A DNA stretch of 64,000 nucleotides, taken from an uncultured Chlorobiaceae bacterium. Lineage in GTDB: Bacteria; Bacteroidota; Chlorobiia; Chlorobiales; Chlorobiaceae. This document shows, piece by piece, positions 1 through 8,790 of this stretch. A model generated the notes under the pieces. It had not been told where the DNA came from, did not search any database, and worked only from the letters and a program-made list of their open reading frames with translations. Within the stretch, counting starts at the first letter, position 1; every line of letters starts with the position of its first letter. Made by a program: the position numbers and the translations under genes. Location of the stretch: the NCBI GenBank assembly GCA_903824045.1, contig CAIJVD010000027.1, positions 31,194-95,193 of the forward strand, read 5' to 3'.

Positions 1-565
1 TCATCTGAACATTGTGAACGTTTGCAAGCACAATTCCATCACTCAGAAGCGGTTTGAGAAGCAGAAGAATGACAAGCGCGCCGAGATAGCCCATGGCAAA
101 ACCGTAGCCGGAGACCCGGCCAAGACTCCTGTCAGAGGTCAGCTCCTTGAGATAGGCGTCATAAAAAACAAGGCCACCCTCAAAGCCCATGTTGGCGAAG
201 ACAAAAAGCGTCGCAGCCATAACGGCCATTCCCGGCCCGGAAAAAGAGAGCAGAGCGGTTGCCACAACAGAGAGCAGGGTGAAAAAGAAGAGAAATCGTT
301 TGCGACGTCCGGAATAATCAGCTGCGGCGCCGAGAACCGGTGATATCAGGGCAACGAGCAGCATCGAGATACTGACGCTGAACCCCCAGATGGCATCGCC
401 GGAGGGATCGCCATGACAGATAACATTCTTGAAATAGAGCGGGAAGGCAAAGGTCACCATCATCACGCTGAACGAAGTGTTGGCAAAATCAAACAGCAGC
501 CATGAGAATACCTTCAATTTCTCTGTCACAACAGCCTGGAGTTTAACTTGTGGTGAATGTGTCAA
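1..565 (-). CDS. MFS transporter, UMF1/Atg22-like (partial, C-terminus beyond window)
   Basis: This is the N-terminal part of a multi-spanning membrane protein; the reading frame runs off the left edge. The first transmembrane segment carries the FDFANTSF motif typical of the UMF1 (Atg22-like) branch of the major facilitator superfamily. A second helix is followed by the loop DYSGRRKR, which matches the MFS loop 2-3 signature. About five hydrophobic segments are visible. The start is uncertain: TTG at 565 has GGGAGAG about nine bases upstream, and an in-frame GTG lies at 529. The substrate cannot be told from sequence. It lies 50 bases downstream of purQ on the same strand, separated by a strong hairpin that includes its ribosome binding site. 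Confidence 0.8.
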   Translation of the reverse strand, partial: MTHSPQVKLQAVVTEKLKVFSWLLFDFANTSFSVMMVTFAFPLYFKNVICHGDPSGDAIWGFSVSISMLLVALISPVLGAAADYSGRRKRFLFFFTLLSVVATALLSFSGPGMAVMAATLFVFANMGFEGGLVFYDAYLKELTSDRSLGRVSGYGFAMGYLGALVILLLLKPLLSDGIVLANVHNVQM

Positions 566-573
566 CCATTGCG

Positions 574-601
574 CCTCTCCCCGGGCGGCACCGGGGAGAG
601 G
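574..601 (-). terminator. Strong GC hairpin between purQ and the MFS gene
   Basis: An 11-bp perfect stem (574-584 with 591-601) closes a 6-base loop. No clear U-tract follows in the minus direction, so it is a poor classical terminator. The arm nearest the MFS gene contains the GGGAGAG that would serve as that gene's ribosome binding site. It may therefore partly separate purQ from the MFS gene, or hide the MFS start in read-through mRNA. Confidence 0.5.
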
Positions 602-615
602 GTATTTTCAAGGCT

Positions 616-1320
616 TCACATGCCTGAAATATGGGTAAACAGGGAGTCGAAGAGCGCTCTTCCGTCATCCGATCCGAGCTGTTTTTCACTGGCGCGTTCG
701 GGATGAGGCATCAGGCCAAGCACATTGCCCTGAGGGTTGACGATGCCGGCTATATTGAGAAGTGAGCCGTTCGGATTGGCCTCCGGGGTAACGTTGCCCG
801 AAGCATCGCAGTACCTGAAAGCAATCTGCTCGTGCTCTTCGAGGCTTTCGAGAACTTCCGGCGGAGCAAAGTAGTTGCCTTCACCATGCGCGATAGGAAT
901 ATTGAGCACATTATCGGGAGCATAACGGCTGGTAAAGATCGTCGAGCAGTTCACCGGCTTGATGGTAGTCCGGCAGCAGAGGAACTTCTTGTCACGATTG
1001 CGCGAAAGAGCGCCCTCAAGCAGACCACTCTCAAGCAGTATCTGAAAGCCGTTGCAGATGCCGAGCACAGGGTACCCTTTTCGGGCGAACTCGATAACCT
1101 CCTTCATGATTGGGGAGAATCTCGCAATTGCTCCCGAGCGAAGGTAGTCGCCATAGGAAAAACCGCCAGGCAGAATGATCGCCTTTGCGCCCTGGAGATC
1201 ATGGTCGTTATGCCAGAGCATGACAGGCTTTACGCCGCTGAAGGAAGCGACGGCATGTTCAGTATCATGATCACAGTTCGAGCCGGGAAAGACAACGACC
1301 CCTACAGTTACATCAGACAT
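616..1320 (-). CDS. purQ: Phosphoribosylformylglycinamidine synthase subunit PurQ (glutaminase)
   Basis: Class I glutamine amidotransferase subunit of FGAM synthase. It hydrolyses glutamine and channels ammonia to PurL in the fourth step of purine synthesis. At 234 residues it matches the small PurQ form that works with separate PurS and PurL. The N-terminus [12 protein letters not shown] is characteristic of PurQ. The nucleophile Cys lies in GICNGFQ near residue 90, and the His/Glu pair lies in MPHPERA near residue 206. It is 15 bases downstream of purS, so the two are co-transcribed; purL is not in the window. The ATG at 1320 has no obvious ribosome binding site, as is common here. Confidence 0.97.
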   Translation of the reverse strand: MSDVTVGVVVFPGSNCDHDTEHAVASFSGVKPVMLWHNDHDLQGAKAIILPGGFSYGDYLRSGAIARFSPIMKEVIEFARKGYPVLGICNGFQILLESGLLEGALSRNRDKKFLCCRTTIKPVNCSTIFTSRYAPDNVLNIPIAHGEGNYFAPPEVLESLEEHEQIAFRYCDASGNVTPEANPNGSLLNIAGIVNPQGNVLGLMPHPERASEKQLGSDDGRALFDSLFTHISGM

Positions 1321-1335
1321 AGTAAAAAGTGATGG

Positions 1336-1590
1336 TTAGTTGACCTTTTCGAGTTCGAGGGAGTAGTTCTCCATGACCGGGTTCGACAGCAGCTTCTCGG
1401 AGATCTCCCTGCCGATGCGTTCGGCAGTATCCCGGGACTCTTCGTTGATGGTCACCTCGATATACTTGCCGATGCGTGCAGACTCAACGGTGCCGTAGCC
1501 AAGATTTTTCAGGGCATGCTCGACGGCTTTCCCCTGAACATCAAGAATGGACTGGCGAAGGGTCACCTTAATTTTAGCAGTATAGGGCAT
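1336..1590 (-). CDS. purS: Phosphoribosylformylglycinamidine synthase subunit PurS
   Basis: Small (84 residues) subunit of the three-part FGAM synthase; PurS dimers bridge PurQ and PurL and help form the ammonia channel. The sequence has the family landmarks: a beta strand KIKVTLRQSILDVQGKAVE at the start, then LGYGTVESARIGKYIE in the middle. It sits directly upstream of purQ and 28 bases downstream of pssA on the same strand. The neighbour and the length settle the assignment. Confidence 0.95.
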   Translation of the reverse strand: MPYTAKIKVTLRQSILDVQGKAVEHALKNLGYGTVESARIGKYIEVTINEESRDTAERIGREISEKLLSNPVMENYSLELEKVN

Positions 1591-1618
1591 TGTATGCGGT
1601 AAGGTTGATTAGGAAAGA

Positions 1619-2419
1619 TCATGTCTGCCACTGACGGTAGAGAAGAGAGATTGAGCGTCCGATACCGAGCAGAATATACAACAACATGGCAAGAAAAAAA
1701 GCTTTCGCATGAAAGAGCAGGACACAGAAAATCGCCCCGACATAGAGGGACATCTGCACAGGTTTCTGGCGGAAAGAGTCGACAGTCGGCTTGGGCAGGG
1801 TGTCATAATTGACCTTGCTGACCATGAGCAGTGCCAGTCCGGTCGAGAGCCATGCAAGACCGTTGCGCATAACTTCGATCGGAAAAATCGGATCGGCGAT
1901 CATCCAGAGCACAAACCCCGCGATGGTCAGCGCCTGGGCCGGGGTCGGGAGTCCGGAAAAGGACTCCTTGTTGTAGCCAATCATGCTGATATTGAAGCGG
2001 GCAAGGCGCAGGCCGCTGCCAACCATCAGAAGAGAGCTGACAAGAATCCCGGTCTTTCCGGGAAGTCCCTCAAGGCCGAACTTGTAGACGAGATATGCTG
2101 GTGCTGCGCCGAAGGAGACAAGGTCTGAAAGCGAATCGAGTTCGACACCGAAGTCGGAAGTTCCCTTGGTAACCCTTGCCACAAAACCGTCAATCGTATC
2201 GAAAAAGGAGGCGAGAATGATAAACCAGCAGGCGGCGACAAAACTCCCCTCTCCTGCCATAACAATGGCGATATAGCCGGAAACCATGTTCATGACCGTA
2301 AAGGCCGAAGGAACAAAAGAGCGGGAGACGGACGGGAAGAGCTGGGGACGACCCTGCGGGCTGGTTTTCAAAAAAGGGGGATAGCGCTTCTGCGCCTTTC
2401 TGCTGCCAGTATCAGACAT
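1619..2419 (-). CDS. pssA: CDP-diacylglycerol-serine O-phosphatidyltransferase
   Basis: Integral membrane enzyme joining serine to CDP-diacylglycerol to give phosphatidylserine, the precursor of phosphatidylethanolamine. The CDP-alcohol phosphatidyltransferase signature is present in the first third: DTIDGFVARVTKG followed by DFGVELDSLSD, containing the metal-binding aspartates. Several hydrophobic helices follow, and the polar N-terminal tail of about 35 residues is consistent with the membrane-embedded (type II) enzymes. The ATG at 2419 gives 266 residues. It leads the purS-purQ group, with 28 bases to purS. Confidence 0.93.
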   Translation of the reverse strand: MSDTGSRKAQKRYPPFLKTSPQGRPQLFPSVSRSFVPSAFTVMNMVSGYIAIVMAGEGSFVAACWFIILASFFDTIDGFVARVTKGTSDFGVELDSLSDLVSFGAAPAYLVYKFGLEGLPGKTGILVSSLLMVGSGLRLARFNISMIGYNKESFSGLPTPAQALTIAGFVLWMIADPIFPIEVMRNGLAWLSTGLALLMVSKVNYDTLPKPTVDSFRQKPVQMSLYVGAIFCVLLFHAKAFFLAMLLYILLGIGRSISLLYRQWQT

Positions 2420-2544
2420 AGATCAGGAATCCGTCATAAAAAATATTATCCCGGACCAGGCAAAAAGATACCTTCGGGGGTTTCAGATTGAAAGTACAAT
2501 CTTTCCTGTAGCTTTAGAAGAGAAAAGCAACACAAACATTCCGT

Positions 2545-3378
2545 TCAGTAGCTTTCGTCGGGAGAGGGGAAACTGCGACTCCTCACATCCTGAACATACT
2601 GCTTAACTGCATTCTCAACAAGGCTGTTAAGGTCGGCGTACTGGCGCACAAAGCGGGGATGAAACTCCCTGTTGAGGCCAAGTATGTCGTTGATCACCAG
2701 CACCTGCCCGTCACACTCGACCCCGGCGCCGATGCCAATAGTCGGAATGGTGAGTGAGCGGGTAACCTCTCGGGCAAGCGCCGTCGGAATCTTCTCGAGA
2801 ACAACAGCAAAAGCACCCGACTCCTCAAGGATCCGGGCATCCTCAATGAGCTGTTCGGCCTCACTCTCATCCTGAGCCCTGACCCGGTAGCTGCCATACT
2901 TGTAGATCGACTGGGGCATAAGACCCAGATGACCCATCACGGGAATACCCACATCGGTTATGCGCTTGACGCTGTCGGCTATAACCCTGCCGCCCTCCAT
3001 CTTGAGAGCATCGCACTCGTGCTCCTTCATGATTTTGCCCGCATTGCGAAGCGCCTCGTCTCCCGAGATCTGGTAGCTCATAAACGGCATGTCTACCACC
3101 ACCATCGCCCGGCTGCTCTCCGATTGAACACCCTTGACAACCGCCTTGGCGTGGTAGATAATCTCCTCAACGGTGATAGGCAGTGTCGTATTGTGTCCGG
3201 AAAAGACGTTGCTGGCAGAATCGCCGACAAGAATGACGTCGATACCCGCTCGGTCAAGAATCCGCGCCATGGTATAGTCATAGGCGGTCAGTACCGAAAT
3301 CTTCTCACCGTTCTGCTTCATGTCAAGCAGCCTTCGGGTAGTAACGTGCGCCTGTTTCGGCTGAGCCATACTGTTCAT
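2545..3378 (-). CDS. panB: 3-methyl-2-oxobutanoate hydroxymethyltransferase (ketopantoate hydroxymethyltransferase)
   Basis: Transfers a hydroxymethyl group from methylene-tetrahydrofolate to 2-oxoisovalerate to give ketopantoate, the first committed step of pantothenate and CoA synthesis. Typical PanB motifs are visible: [10 protein letters not shown] at the start, [12 protein letters not shown] with the Mg-binding Asp near residue 53, [27 protein letters not shown] and IPTIGIGAG. The 277-residue length is normal. GGAAGG lies just upstream of the ATG at 3378. The gene follows the lipoate-ligase-like gene with a 15-base gap, so they are likely co-transcribed. Confidence 0.96.
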   Translation of the reverse strand: MNSMAQPKQAHVTTRRLLDMKQNGEKISVLTAYDYTMARILDRAGIDVILVGDSASNVFSGHNTTLPITVEEIIYHAKAVVKGVQSESSRAMVVVDMPFMSYQISGDEALRNAGKIMKEHECDALKMEGGRVIADSVKRITDVGIPVMGHLGLMPQSIYKYGSYRVRAQDESEAEQLIEDARILEESGAFAVVLEKIPTALAREVTRSLTIPTIGIGAGVECDGQVLVINDILGLNREFHPRFVRQYADLNSLVENAVKQYVQDVRSRSFPSPDESY

Positions 3379-3393
3379 AATGCCTTCCGCTTG

Positions 3394-4203
3394 TTAGGTG
3401 TATTGTTCGCTATGCAACAAAAATTCCTCAAGTTCTTCAGATCGGATAACTGTTGGCGCAAACCCGTTGAAACGGCCAACAGCATCTTTCATCAATTCAG
3501 AGAGCGACTTGTAGAGAGGAATATAGCCAAGGATCTCCTCAAGAGAGACCGCTTTCTGCTCCAGCTCCTCCCTGATGCTCACCAAATCTTCCCGGGTTGA
3601 AGAGGCGATGAGGGCACCGAGCTCCTTGTGACGCGAGGAGAGTGGCAGAGAGCCGTGCTGAAGCAGCACCTCTCCGGTCCGGCGTTGGGCCGATCCAACC
3701 AGCTTGCGACCATCGACCTGCAACTCGTGACGGGCAGAGGCCGTAAAGCAGCTTACTGCTCCCCCGCCCCTCCGGGCGTCAGAACGGGCAAGCGTTGAGC
3801 GGCAGAACTCCGCGTTAATGCCCAGCCCCTGAAGAGCAAGTCGGATCGTCTCGTGCACATCCCGATAGAGCGTGGCATTATCCTCAGGGGAGTCCGAAAA
3901 GAAGCTGTAGGTAAACTCTTCGGCATGAAAAACCGCTCTTCCGCCGGTCGGGCGTCGAACAATATCAATGCCCGCCTGGAGGCACTTTTGGGCATCCAGC
4001 CCGCTCTCTTGCTGGTTATAGCCGAGAGTGACGGCAAAAGGGTGCCAGCCGTAAAACCGCCAGAGTGAACTGGAGGAACCATAACGGGCCTGAAATCGGC
4101 CATCGACGAAAGAGGCCATCAACCGGCGGTCGAAGGCCATATTCTCCTCCCCGGAACGCATCCCGGTATCAACACAGTATACCTTTGGGGTCTCTGGGGT
4201 CAC
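3394..4203 (-). CDS. Biotin/lipoate A/B protein ligase family protein (LplA-like)
   Basis: Member of the lipoyl/biotinyl transferase fold. It probably attaches or transfers lipoate or octanoate to lipoyl domains; the exact reaction cannot be told from sequence. The lipoate-binding signature RRPTGGRAVFH occurs near residue 85, and the conserved VGSAQRR near residue 165 fits the KxxGSAQ lipoyl-lysine-binding motif. At 269 residues it lacks the C-terminal accessory domain of E. coli LplA, like many LipM/LipL-type proteins. The GTG at 4203 is used because the stretch before ENMAFDRRLM aligns with family N-termini. However, GGGGAGGAG sits just before the internal ATG of NMAFD, so a shorter product is possible. 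Confidence 0.85.
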   Translation of the reverse strand: MTPETPKVYCVDTGMRSGEENMAFDRRLMASFVDGRFQARYGSSSSLWRFYGWHPFAVTLGYNQQESGLDAQKCLQAGIDIVRRPTGGRAVFHAEEFTYSFFSDSPEDNATLYRDVHETIRLALQGLGINAEFCRSTLARSDARRGGGAVSCFTASARHELQVDGRKLVGSAQRRTGEVLLQHGSLPLSSRHKELGALIASSTREDLVSIREELEQKAVSLEEILGYIPLYKSLSELMKDAVGRFNGFAPTVIRSEELEEFLLHSEQYT

Positions 4204-4313
4204 AACACTAAACGCTCAATTATTTTTCGACACCTTCACTTAAGAGAAAACGGTCAGGCACTATGCTACACACTCATAGCGGGAAACCTTCAAAAACCCG
4301 GAAAAACAGAGAA

Positions 4314-4345
4314 GCATCATTGCCGGCTGAAACAGGCAATGATGC
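4314..4345 (-). terminator. Intrinsic terminator downstream of the DUF4136 gene
   Basis: An 11-bp perfect stem (4314-4324 with 4335-4345) with a 10-base loop. In the minus direction it is followed by a T-rich stretch. It lies about 70 bases after the stop of the lipoprotein gene. Confidence 0.75.
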
Positions 4346-4411
4346 CGCGCTGGTTTAGTCTCCAAGATAGTGGAAAAGGTTTTGTCCGCAAAAAATGTGA
4401 TGCGCCCCGGC

Positions 4412-5017
4412 TTACTTCTCCCTCTTGAGCGGAGAGAACAGCTCGATAATCTTCGAAACGGCACTGTCGATATCCTCCTGCATCGACCCGGGATCCCTAT
4501 AACCCTTTAGCGCTCCCGACGCCTGCCCTCGCCAGACAAGCTTGTTTTGCACTCCGTCCACAACGTCGACGGCAAGCACGCCCTCCCGATAGTACCCGAC
4601 ATAGGGCCTGGAAAAGGGACCCCACCAGGGATCATAGCGATAGAACTGGCCCCGGTAGTACCCTCTTGAATAGAGAAGCGGATCCTCGTAGATCGCCGCA
4701 TGCAGCCTTGACTGAGCGTGCACGGCAACAATAAAGTCAACCGAACCTGTTGTTTTCAGCTTGTATCCCCTCAGGGAGAGCTCCCTGTCCACGGCGCTCT
4801 TAATCCTCGAGTAGACAAACGGGTTCATATCGAGCTCAGAGGGCGTTTCGCCCCCCCCTGGCGAAAGAGACCATGCGTAGGAAACATATCCGGAGCGGTC
4901 AAAAGAGGGGTCGCTGTCGGAAGAGAGCGAGAGCGTGTAACACCCGGCAAGCATCAAAAAGAGTGAAAGCAGAAGCAATCTGCCAGTTTTTGCTGCGCTG
5001 AAGAGAGAAATCATCAT
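4412..5017 (-). CDS. DUF4136-type lipoprotein
   Basis: Predicted outer-membrane or periplasmic lipoprotein of unknown role. The chosen ATG at 5017 has AGGAGG six bases upstream and opens a signal peptide (MMISLFSAAKTGRLLLLSLF) ending in the lipobox LAGC. An upstream in-frame ATG at 5065 lacks a signal and is rejected. The mature part has the DUF4136 pattern: a YAW near the N-terminus, a central helix IKSAVDRELSLRGYK, then VDFIVAVHAQSR and a Tyr/Trp-rich stretch before a final strand that includes LVWRGQASG. It is monocistronic, divergent from ddl, and ends at a strong terminator. Confidence 0.8.
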   Translation of the reverse strand: MMISLFSAAKTGRLLLLSLFLMLAGCYTLSLSSDSDPSFDRSGYVSYAWSLSPGGGETPSELDMNPFVYSRIKSAVDRELSLRGYKLKTTGSVDFIVAVHAQSRLHAAIYEDPLLYSRGYYRGQFYRYDPWWGPFSRPYVGYYREGVLAVDVVDGVQNKLVWRGQASGALKGYRDPGSMQEDIDSAVSKIIELFSPLKREK

Positions 5018-5281
5018 GACCCGCCTCCTGCATCTGTCGATAAAGAGATACGCATTATCAGCCAATGATAACGACCTTGTCTTCAGTGTAACTAAGTGGC
5101 GGCTCTTTTCGTTTCAGTAAAGCGGCACCCTGCGTTTGCTTGCGGCTTTGGTCGGCGAAATACCTTTTTTCGATTATTTTTCCCTCTCACTTTGTATGTA
5201 AGAACCCATACAGGTATTTTGACAGCTACATTGATCGAACAATATCCCCAACGTTAATCGAAAACGCCACGTAACTGCCCT

Positions 5282-6385
5282 ATGTCACTAACAACTGTTG
5301 CGCTCATTTTCGGAGGCAGGTCGGCTGAACATGAGATATCGATCATCTCGGCCAAATCGATCGAGGCGAACATCAATCCCGAACGCTACCGGGTGGTTCC
5401 GATTTACATCACCCATGAAGGCGTCTGGCTTTATGAGGGCGTTGCCCGTGAAATTCTGGGCCTCGACCTCTCCGGACTCTTGAGAAGCACTTCGCTGGAA
5501 AATGCGGACAATACCCTCCGCGGCATGGTATCGAAAGCGGCCCAGCCCCAATTTGACCTTGACTTCCGCAAAGCCGGAATCGATGTGGCATTTCTTGCGC
5601 TTCACGGCACCTTCGGCGAGGACGGCCGGGTACAGGGACTCCTCGACACCTGCGGTGTGCCCTATACAGGCTGCGGCGTTCTCTCCTCGGCGCTGACGAT
5701 GGACAAGGCGCTGACAAAGCTGTGCGCCGCCGATGCCGGCATCGCTGTAGCCCCAGGAGTAACCCTCATGAGTTCAAATTACCACGACGACCCTGCCATA
5801 ACCTGCCAGGAGATTGCCGCCCGCTTCAGCTACCCGTTTTTTGTCAAGCCTGCCAATCTCGGATCCTCCGTCGGCATCTCCAAAGTTCACAACGCCTCGG
5901 AAATCCAGCCCGCCCTCGACAGTGCATGCGCCCTCGACACAAAAGTGCTTGTCGAAGAGGCCATCACCGGCCGTGAGGTCGAAGTAGCCGTGCTCGGCAA
6001 TGATCAGCCGCTTGCATCGGTACCAGGCGAGATTGAGCCCGGAAGCGACTTCTACGACTATGAGGACAAATACATCCGCAACTCGGCAAAGCTTTTCATT
6101 CCTGCCCGCATTCCCGCTTCACTCCAGGAAGAGGTGCGGCGCCTTGCCGTCAAAGCCTTCAAGGCTCTTGGATGCAGCGGACTTTCACGCATCGACTTTT
6201 TTGTTAATGAAAAGAGTGGCCATATCGTCCTGAACGAAATCAACACCATTCCCGGCTTTACCGACATCAGCATGTACCCCATGCTCATGGAGTCAAGCGG
6301 CATATCTTTCCCGGAACTGACTGAACGTCTGATCCGTCTTGCGCTCGAAAAACCACCAGAAAGCATCACCGCCTCCCGTTCATGA
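5282..6385 (+). CDS. ddl: D-alanine-D-alanine ligase
   Basis: ATP-grasp enzyme making the D-Ala-D-Ala dipeptide of peptidoglycan. Landmarks are visible in order: [17 protein letters not shown] at the N-terminus, [16 protein letters not shown] with the substrate-binding loop, [32 protein letters not shown] in the ATP-binding domain, VEVAVLG, and the metal site GLSRIDFFV with [12 protein letters not shown]. At 367 residues it matches the large VanA/DdlA subgroup. The stop overlaps the start of the next gene (ATGA), indicating translational coupling. Confidence 0.97.
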   Translation: MSLTTVALIFGGRSAEHEISIISAKSIEANINPERYRVVPIYITHEGVWLYEGVAREILGLDLSGLLRSTSLENADNTLRGMVSKAAQPQFDLDFRKAGIDVAFLALHGTFGEDGRVQGLLDTCGVPYTGCGVLSSALTMDKALTKLCAADAGIAVAPGVTLMSSNYHDDPAITCQEIAARFSYPFFVKPANLGSSVGISKVHNASEIQPALDSACALDTKVLVEEAITGREVEVAVLGNDQPLASVPGEIEPGSDFYDYEDKYIRNSAKLFIPARIPASLQEEVRRLAVKAFKALGCSGLSRIDFFVNEKSGHIVLNEINTIPGFTDISMYPMLMESSGISFPELTERLIRLALEKPPESITASRS

Positions 6386-7011
6386 CCAGTAATCATGGAA
6401 ATTACACCTGGGGATATGACCGGAATGTCATCAGCGAGCCTCACCTTCTCTTTGCCGAGGTCTCACTCGACATCTCCCGCGGGGAGTATCATGCGGGAAT
6501 CGACAAGCTCTCCCCGTTCTCTGGCCCTCTTGGCGACTCATACCTCTACTGCCTGCTCTATGGAAAGGCGCTCAAAGGGCTCAATAGCCGGAAGCTTGCG
6601 GGAGAGTACCTCAAAAAATGCTGCCTGATAGCACCGGCAAACCAGATCGCATGGAACGAACTGCAGGAGCTTCAGACCCTTCACAGCTCTTATGACGGCG
6701 ACCAGCAGGCTTCGTCCGATCAGTTTTTCGACCCCATTGCCGATGAGCTCGACAAACTCTCTCTGGCGCTGATGGAGTTCCAGCCAGTCAAAACAACCGA
6801 AAACGCCGATCCAACCCCGATCAACGAACAGAAGCAGCCCTTCTCCGACGATACCGCTATCGCCGTACCAACCGAAACTCTCGCCACCCTCTTCACCGCC
6901 CAGGGCGCCTACAAAAAGGCAATTAAAATCTTTTCCCTTCTCATCCAGCTCAAGCCCCAGAACGCCGAACACTACCAGCGGGAGATCGACCTGCTGCTTG
7001 AGAAACTGTGA
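6382..7011 (+). CDS. TPR-containing protein of unknown function
   Basis: A 209-residue soluble protein with no signal peptide. Two tetratricopeptide-like segments are visible: one at about residues 25-85 ([16 protein letters not shown] to [19 protein letters not shown]) and one at the C-terminus ([32 protein letters not shown]). A polar linker of about 80 residues separates them. Such proteins usually act as scaffolds. Its four-base overlap with ddl suggests a link to cell-wall synthesis, but that is inference only. Confidence 0.75.
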   Translation: MTSNHGNYTWGYDRNVISEPHLLFAEVSLDISRGEYHAGIDKLSPFSGPLGDSYLYCLLYGKALKGLNSRKLAGEYLKKCCLIAPANQIAWNELQELQTLHSSYDGDQQASSDQFFDPIADELDKLSLALMEFQPVKTTENADPTPINEQKQPFSDDTAIAVPTETLATLFTAQGAYKKAIKIFSLLIQLKPQNAEHYQREIDLLLEKL

Positions 7012-7347
7012 GCTCAAAGCGCCCCTTAGGCTACCAACATTTCGCTCCTCTGGAGCGGCAAAATACAGTGTCGGTTCAGAGCTCCCGACTTGTCGGGTGA
7101 GAATAGATCCATACAGCCGCTGGGCGGTGACATGTTGGCAGCATGCCGGAAATGTGTCATCCAAAACAGGGTGAGGGATCTGGAGCTGTCTTTGTTTGCC
7201 CGTCACGACCTGTCGGATGAGGGATCTCATGGATAAGGCCCACATCTTCACAAAGAGTCGCAGGGCAGAAGAGGAATGGTCGTTCCGGAACTTTTACCTC
7301 GCCTGATTGGTATATAACTCGTTATATTATTGCAAAAAGAAGCCGGT
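7012..7347. repeat. Gene-free stretch with candidate dispersed-repeat hairpins
   Basis: There is no credible gene between the TPR gene and tolC. The stretch holds several small inverted repeats: GCTCC/GGAGC near 7044, CCCGAC/GTCGGG near 7084, and ATGAG/CTCAT near 7216. The word TGAGGGATCT occurs twice (near 7171 and 7217). The pattern resembles dispersed non-coding repeats of Bacteroidetes/Chlorobi genomes, but copies elsewhere cannot be checked. The last 40 bases are AT-rich (TATATAAC, TTATATTA) and probably hold the promoter of the efflux operon. Confidence 0.4.
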
Positions 7348-8763
7348 ATGCTACCCTTGAAAGCCAAACGCCCGAAGAACCTCGTTACAGCTCTCTCCAA
7401 TTGCCTCTGCAGTGCGGCAGCGCTCTTCATGCTCTTCTGGCCGTCACCCGCCCTCTCGGCGGAAGCGAATTTACAATCGCTCACTCTTTCCGACTGCATC
7501 CGGATTGCTGTGGAGAACGCAACATCGAAAATAAAGGCTGAAAACAACCTTAAACTGCAAGGTGCCGATCTGCTGAGAAGCTACGGGAACTTCCTTCCAA
7601 CAGTAAGTTCTTCGGCCAGTTATACCCCCTTTGCGCTTAGCAGGAACTACAGCTCCCTCTACGGCAGTAACCTCACCCGCATCAAAACGGACTCGCGCTC
7701 GACCAGCATCACCCTTACGACGTCGCTCAATCTCTTCAACGGCTTTGCCGACTATGCCGCACTTCGCTCAGCCCTCCAGAGAGAGAAGGCAGCTAACCTC
7801 ACCCTCGACCGGGCGCTGCAGTCCATAGCCTTCGATGTCACTCAGGCTTACTATCAGGCGCTGCTTGACCGCGAACTCCTCGATATCTCCCGCCAAAACC
7901 TCCGTTCAGCAGAGGATCAGCTCACCCTCACCGAACGGCAGTACCAGATAGGGCTGAAATCGTTGATTGACCGCTACCAGCAGCAGGCTGAAGCCTCACA
8001 GAGCGGTCTCGTGGTCATAAAAGCAAAGACCCGGATGGAGCACAGCATGCTCGAACTCCTCCGGCGCCTCGGGTTAGAAGGGATGAGTAGAATCGACATC
8101 GCACCTCAACAAAAGAGCAATGAAACGGCCATTGCTGTGAAGATCAACGTCGACAGCCTTGCCACGATGGCTATGGAGAGGCGAAGCGACCTTACGAGCA
8201 AAAGCCTTGAAGCCAGCGCTGCAAAATGGCAGATCACCCAGGCCCGCTCCGCCTGGTTCCCCCGTCTCGACCTCGACTTCAATGTGGGAAGCGCCGCCAC
8301 GAGTTATCTCAGCGGATCAACCTATGCCTATCCGACCCCTACGATCTCCGACCAGCTCGGCAACTCGATCGGATATTCGTTGACGCTTAACCTTCGCTGG
8401 TCGATTTTTGACGGCTTTCAGACAAGCTACAACGTCCAGTCGGCCAAAATTGCCCATAGCAATCAGGAGCTTGACTATCATGACCTGAGGGACAACATCA
8501 AGATCGATCTGCAGCAGGCTGCCGGGGAGTACTCCTCCGCAGGGCGACAGATCGAGGCTGCAAAAGTTTCGCTAACAGCCGCAAATGCTGCCTTTGACGG
8601 AATCAAAAGAAAATACGAGCTTGGTGCCGCGGGCTTTACTGAGCTCAGTGCGGCACGCGCGGCCCTCTTCAGCGCCCAATCCACTCTCTCGCAGGCCAGA
8701 TGGAATCTCGCGCTTCAGAAAAGCGTTCTTGACTATACAACCGGCAGCCTCACGCTGCCATAG
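7348..8763 (+). CDS. TolC-family outer membrane efflux protein
   Basis: Outer membrane channel of a tripartite exporter. The ATG at 7348 opens a signal peptide ending near residue 38 (hydrophobic stretch SAAALFMLFWPS, cleavage after ALSA). An in-frame TTG at 7330 is less likely. The mature protein starts with LTLSDCIRIAVENATSKIKA, the usual TolC repeat opening. It then has two long alternating helical and strand repeats, with YGNFLPTVSSSASY in the first half and SAWFPRLDLDFNVG in the second. The length of 471 residues fits the family. It is first gene in the efflux operon, 27 bases ahead of the fusion protein. Confidence 0.92.
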   Translation: MLPLKAKRPKNLVTALSNCLCSAAALFMLFWPSPALSAEANLQSLTLSDCIRIAVENATSKIKAENNLKLQGADLLRSYGNFLPTVSSSASYTPFALSRNYSSLYGSNLTRIKTDSRSTSITLTTSLNLFNGFADYAALRSALQREKAANLTLDRALQSIAFDVTQAYYQALLDRELLDISRQNLRSAEDQLTLTERQYQIGLKSLIDRYQQQAEASQSGLVVIKAKTRMEHSMLELLRRLGLEGMSRIDIAPQQKSNETAIAVKINVDSLATMAMERRSDLTSKSLEASAAKWQITQARSAWFPRLDLDFNVGSAATSYLSGSTYAYPTPTISDQLGNSIGYSLTLNLRWSIFDGFQTSYNVQSAKIAHSNQELDYHDLRDNIKIDLQQAAGEYSSAGRQIEAAKVSLTAANAAFDGIKRKYELGAAGFTELSAARAALFSAQSTLSQARWNLALQKSVLDYTTGSLTLP

Positions 8764-8790
8764 CTACCAGAATTTCTCTACCAGAGTACC

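Noticed and set aside
2929..3600. Plus-strand open frame (223 residues) opposite panB and the lipoate-ligase-like gene
   Set aside because: It is a shadow of two well supported minus-strand genes with no motifs of its own.
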